The notes beneath the pieces are model-generated. The model was not told where the DNA came from. It saw only the letters and a list, made by a program, of their open reading frames with translations, and made no database searches. The translations under genes were made by a program, and so were the position numbers. This document shows, piece after piece, positions 6,607-13,394 of a DNA stretch of 13,911 bases (positions are counted from its first letter, which is position 1; each line of letters opens with the position of its first letter). This DNA is from JBGQDM01 sp041495845 (lineage in GTDB: Bacteria; Acidobacteriota; Terriglobia; Terriglobales; Acidobacteriaceae), in the NCBI GenBank assembly GCA_041495845.1, contig JBGQDM010000089.1:1-13911 (forward strand), written 5' to 3'.

Positions 6607-6736
6607 TTCTAGTGGAGGAGATTGTAACGCAAAACTGGAGGCGCGGTGAGGGCAAGATTTCCACTGGGAGATTGAGACGGAAGTGCAAGAATTTGCACAG
6701 TCTTTGCATCTCTACTTTTTCTACAGGCCAGGGATG

Positions 6737-6782
6737 CCGCTGTCCAAGATTCCCGATTCCCGGCAACCGCTGTCTAAGAATC
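6737..6782. repeat. Imperfect 16-bp direct repeat, 30-bp period
   Basis: CCGCTGTCCAAGATTC (6737-6752) recurs as CCGCTGTCTAAGAATC (6767-6782), with 14 of 16 positions identical. The copies lie in the gap between the stop at 6865 and the SnoaL-like gene, upstream of the latter. They could be a tandem operator or a remnant of a mobile-element end; no transposase gene is nearby. Confidence 0.4.
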
Positions 6783-6818
6783 GACCCCTGATCTAACAAC
6801 TTGGGGAGCAACAAAGGA

Positions 6819-6850
6819 CGGCCGGAAGCCTTTCGCTTCGCTCCCGGCCG
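6819..6850 (-). terminator. Probable terminator of the secreted two-domain protein gene
   Basis: Outer arms CGGCCGG (6819-6825) and CCGGCCG (6844-6850), plus an inner AAGC/GCTT pairing, give a strong hairpin starting 15 bases after the stop at 6865. On the minus strand the following sequence is TCCTTTGTTG, a broken T-run. It is a plausible intrinsic terminator. Confidence 0.5.
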
Positions 6851-6864
6851 CTCTCTTTCGCAAG

Positions 6865-7731
6865 TTACTCAGGCTTCTTCTCGGCTTTCTTGGCCGCTGG
6901 TTTGGCGGCTGCGGGGGCCCAGAATTTGTCGGCGTCAATCCACGCCGGAGGCGGATAGCTCATTCCCGGACTCAAGGCAAGGATGTTGCTCTCGGTGCTT
7001 TCGATGCCGTTGCGGTCGAAATCCTCAACGGCTTTCTGGCCATCTTCGCCGAGCGCATTTTTGTAGGCTTTGCCGTGAAGCGTCCCGAAATTGTCGGCTT
7101 CCGCGAGCGACTTCATGGGAATGAAAATCAAGTAGGTACCGCCGGGACCGCCCGCCACGATGCCGAAGACGGCATAGTGCTCGTTGAGGCCGGCTTTTTC
7201 GTGCGCGGCCTTGACTATTTTGCGCACGGCTTCGAAGTGTTCGCCATGTCCGGGCTTGACGTGCACGGTGAAAACGCGGAAGTAGCGAGTGCCGGCGACG
7301 GTCATCTTGGGTTCGGGTTGATAGCTGAGGTCTTCCATGTACTTGAAGACGCCCTGGCGGTATTCGGAGAGATTCTCGCCGTCCTTCTCGCTGGCGGTGT
7401 CCAGATCGGCCGAGAGGGTGGCGTTCTTCTGCTGCGCCATGTTGTCAGCTTCCCAGGCGGCCATCGTATCGTAGCCGACAAAAAACACAGCCCGGTTCTC
7501 ACCGGTCAGGCCGGAGGCGGCGATGTAATGGGTGGGCCATTTGGCCTTGGCGAAAGCGCGCGGGAAGGCGCTTTCAGTTTTCGCATGGGCGGCGCCCTTG
7601 CCCGGCTTGATGACTTCGCGCTGGATCACCAGCACGTTGGGTGGAGTCATGGTGGCTTCCTGAGCCTGGGCAGCAAGCGCCCATGCCAGACACACTGCGA
7701 CGGCCAACAGCCGCGTGGTACGTTTCATCAT
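6865..7731 (-). CDS. Secreted protein with two dimeric-alpha/beta-barrel-like halves
   Basis: 288 residues. A signal peptide (about 1-24: MMKRTTRLLAVAVCLAWAL, cleavage near AQAQ-E) predicts export. The mature part appears internally duplicated. Residues 33-97 (NVLVIQREVIKPGKG..H, THYIAASG, AVFFVGYDTMAAWEADN) and 149-214 (RYFRVFTVHVKPGHGEHF, EHYAVFGIVAGG, TYLIFIPMKSLAEADN) share strand-helix-strand order, a KPG turn, an H-Y pair and an AW/LAEADN helix. This is the ferredoxin-like pattern of stress-responsive dimeric alpha/beta-barrel (NIPSNAP/ABM-like) proteins, fused so that one chain could form the whole barrel. The tail (271-288) is Ala/Lys/Pro-rich. GGAGG lies 7 nt before ATG 7731. No catalytic residues are recognisable; the function is unknown. 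Confidence 0.8.
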   Translation of the reverse strand: MMKRTTRLLAVAVCLAWALAAQAQEATMTPPNVLVIQREVIKPGKGAAHAKTESAFPRAFAKAKWPTHYIAASGLTGENRAVFFVGYDTMAAWEADNMAQQKNATLSADLDTASEKDGENLSEYRQGVFKYMEDLSYQPEPKMTVAGTRYFRVFTVHVKPGHGEHFEAVRKIVKAAHEKAGLNEHYAVFGIVAGGPGGTYLIFIPMKSLAEADNFGTLHGKAYKNALGEDGQKAVEDFDRNGIESTESNILALSPGMSYPPPAWIDADKFWAPAAAKPAAKKAEKKPE

Positions 7732-7994
7732 ATTGAACCCTCCATTTGGGGAAATCAGTTTTGTTGAGCGCGGTGATATCGGACCACGGGTATCGGGAAG
7801 TGCCTCGAGCTTCCGCCGCGCGTAGGCTTGCGAGGACCTGGCTGGAACGTGCCAAACTCTACTCCGATGGCGGGGGATGTCAAGGAGATTGCACTACGCC
7901 AGAAATGGAAGTTGCAGCGATCCGGCCAGGCCCTGAATCGCGGGGGCGCGGAGAAGAGGAACTCGCGCCACGAATTTGTATCGATAAGCCCAGA

Positions 7995-8023
7995 TTCTGA
8001 CTGGGAATAATGAGGCGTAAAAT
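7995..8023 (+). promoter_or_regulatory. Weak candidate promoter of the small membrane protein gene
   Basis: TTCTGA (7995-8000) and TAAAAT (8018-8023) are 17 bp apart. Initiation 7-8 nt after the -10 would fall at 8030-8031, on the second in-frame ATG (8031). The -35 matches only 3 of 6 consensus positions. The rest of the gap from 7732 to 8009 shows nothing I can name. Confidence 0.3.
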
Positions 8024-8366
8024 TCGCTGCATGGAGAAACCCAGCGCATTGCCCCGCTACCTTAGAGTGTGGTGGTTGTGCTGCTCGCCCATTGCTCTAC
8101 TGTTCGCGGCGCGCATCGCGTGGGAGAAGACCCTGTTGACTTGGTCCCAAGGCCCGCAGATGGTAGGGTTCAGTCTGATGCACACCTACCCATTTTTCAT
8201 GATGGCCGGCGTGTTGTGCAGCTTGGCGTTGATGGTATGGCTGGTGACTGCGATCTGGTATTTCATCGCCCGTCGGCGAGAGGTTCGGGTCATTGATTCG
8301 GTCATGATTGCAGGTGCGTTGTTTGTGGTTGTCGCCATCTTCACTCCCGATAACTTCTTCGTTTGA
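8010..8366 (+). CDS. Small integral membrane protein, function unknown
   Basis: 118 residues from ATG 8010, or 111 from ATG 8031. Neither start has a Shine-Dalgarno site, and a possible promoter favours 8031, where the protein begins MEKPSALPRYLRVWW. Three hydrophobic segments are visible, counted from 8010: about 19-37 (RVWWLCCSPIALLFAARIA), 52-86 (long, VGFSLMHTYPFFMMAGVLCSL then ALMVWLVTAIWYFIA, possibly two helices), and 93-112 (VIDSVMIAGALFVVVAIFTP). A basic RRREVR loop between the last two suggests a cytosolic turn. I do not recognise the family. MsrB follows 62 bp later on the same strand with its own Shine-Dalgarno site; co-transcription is possible. A codon-plausible gene, but without homologue evidence available here. 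Confidence 0.65.
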   Translation: MRRKIRCMEKPSALPRYLRVWWLCCSPIALLFAARIAWEKTLLTWSQGPQMVGFSLMHTYPFFMMAGVLCSLALMVWLVTAIWYFIARRREVRVIDSVMIAGALFVVVAIFTPDNFFV

Positions 8367-8428
8367 ACTGCGACGAGCGGCGCTCTCAGGCATCTTAATG
8401 GATGGAATTATTTTGAGATGGGGGACCG

Positions 8429-8827
8429 ATGAGCGAAAAAATTCATAAGCAGGACGAAGAGTGGCGGAAGCAGCTGACCCCTGAGCAGTACCACGTGACC
8501 CGGCAGTGTGGGACGGAGATGCCTTTCACCGGGAAGTACCTGAAAAACAAAGACACGGGAATGTATCACTGCGTGGCCTGCGGAGCGCCGCTGTTCAGCT
8601 CGGACACAAAGTTTGATTCAGGAACAGGCTGGCCAAGCTTCTGGCAAGCGGCGGCACCGGGCAGCGTGGAGGAGAAGACCGACGTAAGTCATGGCATGGC
8701 ACGGACGGAAGTGCGGTGTGGGCGGTGCGAAGCCCACCTCGGACATGTGTTTCCAGACGGGCCACGGCCGAGCGGAATGCGATATTGCATCAATTCCGCC
8801 GCCCTGGATTTTGAGAAGAAGAGCTAG
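8429..8827 (+). CDS. msrB: Peptide-methionine (R)-S-oxide reductase MsrB
   Basis: 132 residues, full length for a stand-alone MsrB, which reduces the R-epimer of methionine sulfoxide in proteins. It has the family opening (EWRKQLTPEQYHVTRQCGTE, positions 11-30, then MPFTGKY), the structural zinc site from CxxC pairs Cys48/Cys51 and Cys97/Cys100, the GWPSFW segment (67-72), HLGHVFPDG (103-111) and the catalytic cysteine in RYCINSAAL (Cys120). The resolving cysteine found in E. coli-type enzymes (SGCGWPSF) is Thr66 here; Cys27 in TRQCGTE is the likely alternative, or thioredoxin acts directly. No signal peptide is visible, so it is cytosolic. A GGGGG run 4 nt before ATG serves as ribosome binding site. 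It converges on the hydrolase gene ending at 8925. Confidence 0.97.
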   Translation: MSEKIHKQDEEWRKQLTPEQYHVTRQCGTEMPFTGKYLKNKDTGMYHCVACGAPLFSSDTKFDSGTGWPSFWQAAAPGSVEEKTDVSHGMARTEVRCGRCEAHLGHVFPDGPRPSGMRYCINSAALDFEKKS

Positions 8828-8863
8828 GCGACTCCAGCCTCACTGCCCTTGCCACATGGCACC

Positions 8864-8893
8864 GCCATCGGCCGTCGATTTGGTAGCGATGGC
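8864..8893. terminator. Possible shared terminator between convergent genes
   Basis: GCCATCG (8864-8870) and CGATGGC (8887-8893) form a perfect 7-bp stem with a 16-nt loop, between the msrB stop (8827) and the hydrolase stop (8925). There is no T-run on either side, so this is a weak call. Confidence 0.25.
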
Positions 8894-8924
8894 ACGCAAA
8901 GGGTAATCGCGACGAGGACGGCTT

Positions 8925-9869
8925 TCACTCGGTTGGCGGGGGAGAGAGAAGCAAAGAAAATCCCTGAAAGCGGTATTCGTAGCGGCCTTCGGTCGGCTCA
9001 GGTTTCACGTGGCCGGAGTGAATGGCGCGGACCGCATCGCGTAGACGCAGGAGTGTGGCTGGCTCAGCGACGGGAACGTTGTGGGCGGGGAGAACGAGTT
9101 CGAGACGGGGTGCGAGCTTCGCCAGGCGCTCCACCGAGCGAGTGTAAGCCGCGAAATCAGTTTCCGGCGTGAAGAGGTAAATGGGCCCCGCGTAGAACGT
9201 GTCGCCGGTGAAGAGCAGGCCATGGGTGCGGTCAAAGAGCGAGAGAGAATCGGGGGTGTGGCCGGGCGTGAAGAGAACCTCCAGTTCCCTGCCACCGAGA
9301 TCGAGCATCTCGCCATCGTGGACGAAGCGCGCCGTTTTCCAGGGACGGATGCGGTAGGCGGTCGCGGTGACCCCAGCGGGGAGCGGGCCGCAAAGGCGCT
9401 CGGGAATGAGCGCATCAGAGACCGCGTAGTCATTGGTGCCTCCGGCCGCGTTGTGGCGAGTGTAAGCCGAGTCCACACCGAGGATTTCCGCGAAATCAGC
9501 GTTGCCACCGACGTGGTCAAAATGTGTATGTGAGTTCAGAACCCAAACGGGCAGCGCCGTGAGGCTCGTGACCACCGAGCGAATGTTGCCTACGCCGATG
9601 CCGGAGTCGAAGAGCAGGGCGCGCTTTTCGCCGACGATCAGGTAGGAGATCACTTCTTCGAACTGGCGGGGCTCGTAGATGGCGAAGACACCGGGACGGA
9701 TGCGGTAAACGTCAAACCAGGCTTGGGTGGTAGGAACCCGCTCCAGCTTCTTGTATTCCGGGCGCGGAAGATCGTGGCACCAAGCCGGATCCAGCGGCTC
9801 GGGTGTGGTCTGGGCCGGGGCGGAGAATGTGAGGGCCGCGACAAACAACAGCGCGGCAGCGCGCTTCAT
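8925..9869 (-). CDS. Secreted metallo-beta-lactamase-fold hydrolase
   Basis: 314 residues from ATG 9869, chosen because it begins a classic signal peptide (MKRAAALLFVAALTFSAPAQ). A GTG at 9896 would overlap the upstream anti-sigma stop by 4 nt and add nine residues, and is a real alternative. Metal-binding motifs are complete: HTHFDH (114-119), TPGHTPDS with His204, FTGDT with Asp223, and LPAHN with His263, so a binuclear zinc-type site in the extracytoplasmic space is expected. A DSGIG turn (88-92) precedes the first motif as usual. The family includes lactamases, thioesterases, lactonases and glyoxalase II, and the substrate cannot be read from the sequence. Its place directly after a sigma/anti-sigma pair suggests it belongs to that regulon. 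Confidence 0.93.
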   Translation of the reverse strand: MKRAAALLFVAALTFSAPAQTTPEPLDPAWCHDLPRPEYKKLERVPTTQAWFDVYRIRPGVFAIYEPRQFEEVISYLIVGEKRALLFDSGIGVGNIRSVVTSLTALPVWVLNSHTHFDHVGGNADFAEILGVDSAYTRHNAAGGTNDYAVSDALIPERLCGPLPAGVTATAYRIRPWKTARFVHDGEMLDLGGRELEVLFTPGHTPDSLSLFDRTHGLLFTGDTFYAGPIYLFTPETDFAAYTRSVERLAKLAPRLELVLPAHNVPVAEPATLLRLRDAVRAIHSGHVKPEPTEGRYEYRFQGFSLLLSPPPTE

Positions 9870-9892
9870 TATTAGTATTAATTGCCCCCTGT

Positions 9893-11152
9893 TCACTGTA
9901 CCTGCCAGCTGGCGCCGCCATCGGCAGTTGTCCAGGTTTCCTGGGTGGAAGTCTGCAGCACGCCGTGCATTTCGTCACTGAAGCTAAGGCTGACGAGGTC
10001 GCCGGTAAGGGTGCGACTGCCGTTGGCAACGCGTACCGCTTTCCAGGTGGTGCCGGCGTCAACGCTATGGAATAGCGCACCCGCGGCACCGCCGACCCAG
10101 ACGTGGGCGCCGACAGTGGCGAGCACCCGCCAGGAATTCTGGTTTCCTACCGCGACGGATTGCCAGCTGCGGCCACCATCTGGCGAGCGTTCGAGCACGC
10201 CGGGGTTAGTGAGCCGCCAGCGCAAGCGAGCGGACTGGTGCGCCAGGCGAAAGTTTGTATCCAGATTAGTGGGCGGCGCCATGGAGTTCTCCACGCGGCC
10301 GTTTTGCATCTCCAACACCGAACCGCCGGAAGGGGTCGCGGCTTTGGCCCGCTCAGTCTGCTTGAGGTTGGGTGCTGCAGCGGCCGGTGCTGAGGCAGCC
10401 TCCGCCACGATCTCCGCTGTTTGGGAGCGCGCGGGAACCGCGGGTACTGGCGCAGTCGCCGGCGCTCTGGATCCAGCCTGTTCTTTGACCGCGTCCTGCG
10501 CCGCAGAGTAGAAGCTGTCAGACTTCGCCTGCGCTAACGTCTTTGCTTCGCCGCCCGGCTTTGCATCCGACAACTTTCCTTCCACTCGACTCTCCTCCGC
10601 CTTTTTACCGAAGGCCGACTGGGCAGAAGCAAGGCCGCCAACCGCGACCTTGGCTGCGGGCATTTTCCTCGCCTGATCTGCAAAACTCCGCGCGTCTTTG
10701 TCGGAGCGTTGTTCACGGAGCTTTACGTCAGCCTCCGGGGCAGCCTCCATCTCGTTCTTTGTCTTCTGACCCGGTGTGGCCTCGGCCACCACGACTTGAT
10801 CGCGGGTGACGGCAGAGCGCGCGGCAAATTCGTGAGGCGCTTGCGTGCGATAGAGGACAGCGACGGAAGCCACCGCCACCGCGCAAGCCGCCAGGGTTCC
10901 CCAGCGAAGCATCGGCGACGCGAAAAAACCGCGGCGGAGCTTGAACTGGACCGGGGCAGCTGGAATCTCAGGCTGCGCGAGTGTGATCACCTCGCGGCAG
11001 GCCGAGCAGGTGGCAAGATGCTCCATCAGGCCGGTGCGTTCGCGCTGCGAGAGCCCGCCCTCGACGAATGCGGTGAGTAGATCGGCGTCCGGGTGGGTCG
11101 CCGGTGGCGTCCCGCGAAGGGCATTGCGGACGAAATTTGGAATCTCAGTCAA
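9893..11152 (-). CDS. Membrane-anchored anti-sigma factor with Asp-box (YCF48/BNR-like) outer domain
   Basis: 419 residues. A cytosolic zinc-finger anti-sigma domain (about 18-58) has HPDADLLTAFVEGGLSQRER and the H-x3-C-x2-C motif (His45, Cys49, Cys52). One membrane helix (about 81-101, MLRWGTLAACAVAVASVAVLY) follows. A long Ala/Lys/Glu/Pro-rich linker (about 107-298) leads to a C-terminal beta-rich domain with three Asp-box-type motifs: SPDGGRSW (323-330), SVDAGTTW (363-370) and TADGGASW (409-416), as in photosynthesis assembly factor YCF48-like and BNR repeat proteins. The start is TTG 11152: AAGGA lies 8 nt upstream, overlapping the sigma stop, and no ATG is available before the zinc finger. 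It presumably holds the upstream sigma factor and releases it when the outer domain senses a signal; the signal is unknown. Confidence 0.9.
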   Translation of the reverse strand: MTEIPNFVRNALRGTPPATHPDADLLTAFVEGGLSQRERTGLMEHLATCSACREVITLAQPEIPAAPVQFKLRRGFFASPMLRWGTLAACAVAVASVAVLYRTQAPHEFAARSAVTRDQVVVAEATPGQKTKNEMEAAPEADVKLREQRSDKDARSFADQARKMPAAKVAVGGLASAQSAFGKKAEESRVEGKLSDAKPGGEAKTLAQAKSDSFYSAAQDAVKEQAGSRAPATAPVPAVPARSQTAEIVAEAASAPAAAAPNLKQTERAKAATPSGGSVLEMQNGRVENSMAPPTNLDTNFRLAHQSARLRWRLTNPGVLERSPDGGRSWQSVAVGNQNSWRVLATVGAHVWVGGAAGALFHSVDAGTTWKAVRVANGSRTLTGDLVSLSFSDEMHGVLQTSTQETWTTADGGASWQVQ

Positions 11153-11163
11153 GCTGCGTTTCC

Positions 11164-12075
11164 TTAGTCCCGGGCATCTCCGGCACGGGCGCGGAGGCCC
11201 TGCTTAGAGAACGCGGTCGGGTCGTTTTCTTGCGTCAGTTGCGTGCGCACATCCAGGTGAAAATCGCGGACATCCACGGTCAAAGCTTCTTCGGCCTGGC
11301 GGCGGTCCATGCCGCGGCGAGAGAGAGCGGTAAGCAGGTGCTTGCGCAAACTGCGAGTCAATTTTTCCAGGCGGCGGCTGATGGTGGATTCGTGCACGCC
11401 CAGGGTGCGCGCAATTTCGGCCAGCGTGCGGCCGTCGAGATGATAGGACGCGAGCAGAAAACGGTCTTCCGCATCCAGGGCGGACAGCACCTCTGCGGTG
11501 GCTTGCTGCAGCCGCGAATCCGCGACCGGTACCGGCTCCGAGACCCGGGCTGCGAACTGAACACCCGCTTCCACTTTTTCTTCCAGGCTCACGGTGTGGC
11601 GCTGGCGGCGGTAGCGGTTGACGAATTCCTGCGCCAGCACCGTGCGCAACCAACCCTCCAGCGAACCGCGGCCGGTATACGACGCGAGTTTGGAGACCCG
11701 GCGGCCTTCGCGCAGGGTAGTGCCGTAAAGGTCGGCGAAGAGGGAGTCGGCCAGATCACGCGCGGCAGACTGTTCGCGAGCGATGCCGAGCGCCATGTCG
11801 TAGAGCTTGGCGCGATAGCGGGTAAGGAACGTTTCCCAGGCGCGTTCGTGGCCAGCGGCACAGGCGCGGGCAAGCGCCAGTTCCTCGAGCTTCAGCGCGC
11901 GGCAAAATGTTTCTGCCTCTGCCGAGCCAACCCCAGAGGAAGCAAATTTCGCGACCAACGCTTCGAGCAGCGCCGTGAAGTCCGCCAGCGTCATGTCCCA
12001 TGCACCCGCGCCGCTGCCGGCGTAAAGCTCCGCCAGCAACGCGGCAGGAAGCACGGACTGGGCGGGGGCGCTCAT
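11164..12075 (-). CDS. ECF-like RNA polymerase sigma-70 family factor
   Basis: 303 residues, long for an ECF factor (usually about 170-200). Region 2 spans about 75-160, with RYRAKLYDMALGIARE and the DNA-contact segment GWLRTVLAQEFVNRYRRQRH (141-160). Region 4 spans about 190-250, with the helix-turn-helix TLAEIARTLGVHESTISRRL (217-236). An N-terminal extension of about 65 residues and a C-terminal tail of about 50 residues (after 253) are additional. The cognate anti-sigma begins 11 bp after the TAA, with its ribosome site overlapping the stop. No Shine-Dalgarno site precedes ATG 12075. A TAGCAT (12087-12082) placed for leaderless initiation and a GGAAC (12126-12122) reminiscent of ECF -35 elements are weak promoter hints. 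Target genes probably include this operon and perhaps the divergent gene at 12215. Confidence 0.9.
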   Translation of the reverse strand: MSAPAQSVLPAALLAELYAGSGAGAWDMTLADFTALLEALVAKFASSGVGSAEAETFCRALKLEELALARACAAGHERAWETFLTRYRAKLYDMALGIAREQSAARDLADSLFADLYGTTLREGRRVSKLASYTGRGSLEGWLRTVLAQEFVNRYRRQRHTVSLEEKVEAGVQFAARVSEPVPVADSRLQQATAEVLSALDAEDRFLLASYHLDGRTLAEIARTLGVHESTISRRLEKLTRSLRKHLLTALSRRGMDRRQAEEALTVDVRDFHLDVRTQLTQENDPTAFSKQGLRARAGDARD

Positions 12076-12214
12076 GCGGGAATGCTACCAAGTTTTGGAT
12101 GCAAGAAAACAGAAAAGCAGCGTTCCTTTTCCAAGAGACGAGAGCGGGGCACCCGGGCGGCGGAAGGCGCGCGCCGCCACCGCACGGGTGTGCGCCGCCA
12201 AGGGGAGGAGCATT

Positions 12215-13306
12215 ATGAAAATCGGTTTGTTGGCTGCAGTTTTGATGTTAGCGGTGCTGGGGTATTTGTCGCTGAACACCCGCGAGGCGCAGGCCGGCGA
12301 AACACCGAGCGCTTCCGGGATGAAGGTGCTGGCGCCGATCCGGCAGGGAAACCTGACCGTGTTTCCGGTCGTGGCCGCACGTACACACGACACTTCGGGA
12401 TTCCTGACGCTGGATGAAGGACTGCGCTCGGGCGAAGTGGTGGTGACGGAATCAGGGCAGGTGATGCCGATGATGCGGCGGCGACCAAGAATGCCGGCGC
12501 CGAGTGGACAGGCGCAAGTGAATCGGCTGGTGTTGATCAACAACTCGCAGCGGCCGCTGTTATTGCTGGCGGGGGAGATTGTGACTGGAGGCAAGCAGGA
12601 CCGCGTGATCGGCAAAGATCGCATTGTGCCGGCGGAGAGCGATGCGGTGGACCTGAGCGTGTTCTGCGTGGAGCCGGGCCGGTGGACGGGAGCCTCAGCG
12701 CAGTTCGGCGCGCGCGATGGCTATACCTACATGGCCGCGCCCAAAGTCCGCAAAGGCGCCATGGACGACAAAGACCAGCACAAAGTCTGGGATGAGGTAC
12801 GAAGTTCGCAGTCAGCCATGGCCGAAGCCGTGCCCCAGGCGGCGCCGGTCGTGGGGAGCACCTCGTCTTATGCGCGCGTGATGGAAAACCAGGAAGTGAA
12901 GCGCGAACTTGAAGGCGTGGCCGTACCGCTCGAGCGCGACTATTCGCGGCTCATCCACGAGTTGAAAAACCAGAGCGCCGTCGGCGTTGTGGTAGCGGTC
13001 AACGGCGAAGTGATCTGGGCCGATATTTTTGCCAGCACCGAATTGCTGGAAAAATACTGGCCGAAACTAGTGCGGTCCTACGCGGCGGAGGCATTGCAAA
13101 CGCGCGGACGGCACGGGCGCGAAGTGAGCACGCATGCGGCGCAGGAGTTTCTCGACACTCTGGATGGAACCCACGAGACCGTCGAGCGGGAGCCGGGGCT
13201 GTACCGACACTCCGAGATCAAGGGCGATGGCTACAAAGTATTTGAGTTGGCCTCACTGCTGCCGAAGATGAGCTTTGATGTGCACGTGGCGAAAATGGCG
13301 GAGTGA
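12215..13306 (+). CDS. Secreted ARPP-1/DUF6569-like protein of unknown function
   Basis: 363 residues from ATG 12215, preceded by a strong GGGAGGAG site 4 nt away; the upstream in-frame codons are Ala/Arg-rich and not protein-like. A signal peptide (1-27, LLAAVLMLAVLGYLSL, cleavage near AQA-G) predicts export. The core matches what I know of the ARPP-1 (DUF6569) family: FLTLDEGLRSGEVVVTE (63-79), VNRLVLINNSQRPLLLLAGE (102-121), GGKQDRVIGKDRIVPA (125-140) and FCVEPGRW (150-157). A middle Ala/Ser-rich stretch (about 198-222) links to a second half with GVVVAVNGEVIWADIFAS (257-274). The family has no established biochemistry. Divergent placement from the sigma/anti-sigma/hydrolase operon, with 139 bp between, suggests shared control. 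A terminator follows at 13316. Confidence 0.85.
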   Translation: MKIGLLAAVLMLAVLGYLSLNTREAQAGETPSASGMKVLAPIRQGNLTVFPVVAARTHDTSGFLTLDEGLRSGEVVVTESGQVMPMMRRRPRMPAPSGQAQVNRLVLINNSQRPLLLLAGEIVTGGKQDRVIGKDRIVPAESDAVDLSVFCVEPGRWTGASAQFGARDGYTYMAAPKVRKGAMDDKDQHKVWDEVRSSQSAMAEAVPQAAPVVGSTSSYARVMENQEVKRELEGVAVPLERDYSRLIHELKNQSAVGVVVAVNGEVIWADIFASTELLEKYWPKLVRSYAAEALQTRGRHGREVSTHAAQEFLDTLDGTHETVEREPGLYRHSEIKGDGYKVFELASLLPKMSFDVHVAKMAE

Positions 13307-13315
13307 TTCAGGGGG

Positions 13316-13343
13316 AGGCCGTCCTGCGGGGCGGCCTTCTTTC
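13316..13343 (+). terminator. Rho-independent terminator of the DUF6569-like gene
   Basis: Arms AGGCCGTCC (13316-13324) and GGGCGGCCT (13329-13337) pair over 9 positions with one G-T, around a TGCG tetraloop, followed by TCTTTCT. It begins 10 bases after the stop at 13306 and separates that gene from the marR promoter. Confidence 0.82.
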
Positions 13344-13359
13344 TGGAGATATTATTTGC

Positions 13360-13388
13360 TTGACGCATGCAACTATAGTTGCTATCTT
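13360..13388 (+). promoter_or_regulatory. marR promoter with 14-bp palindromic operator in the spacer
   Basis: TTGACG (13360-13365) and TATCTT (13383-13388) are exactly 17 bp apart. The spacer contains the perfect palindrome GCAACTATAGTTGC (13369-13382), placed for a bound dimer to block RNA polymerase, so autorepression is likely. The -10 ends 6 nt before the ATG, which implies initiation at or next to the start codon (leaderless mRNA); there is no Shine-Dalgarno sequence. Confidence 0.8.
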
Positions 13389-13394
13389 CTACCC

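Noticed and set aside
6548..6814. Upstream extension of the SnoaL-like frame to an ATG at 6814
   Set aside because: The extra residues are not protein-like, and the GTG at 6547 has an ideally spaced AAGGAG site with a leader hairpin just upstream.
7075..7767. 230-codon plus-strand open frame opposite the secreted two-domain protein
   Set aside because: The minus-strand gene has a signal peptide, ribosome site and internal domain repeats; the plus frame has none of these.
12074..12214. Upstream extension of the DUF6569-like frame
   Set aside because: It would place 47 Arg/Ala-rich residues before a clean signal peptide; ATG 12215 has a strong ribosome site.
11104..12417. 437-codon plus-strand open frame across the sigma factor and into the DUF6569-like gene
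   Set aside because: It lies opposite the sigma factor with recognisable regions 2 and 4, and its translation is Arg/Gly-rich without any motif.
13275..13394. Upstream extension of the MarR frame into the terminator and promoter
   Set aside because: The region contains an intrinsic terminator and a promoter with palindromic spacer, so the ATG at 13395 is the sensible start.
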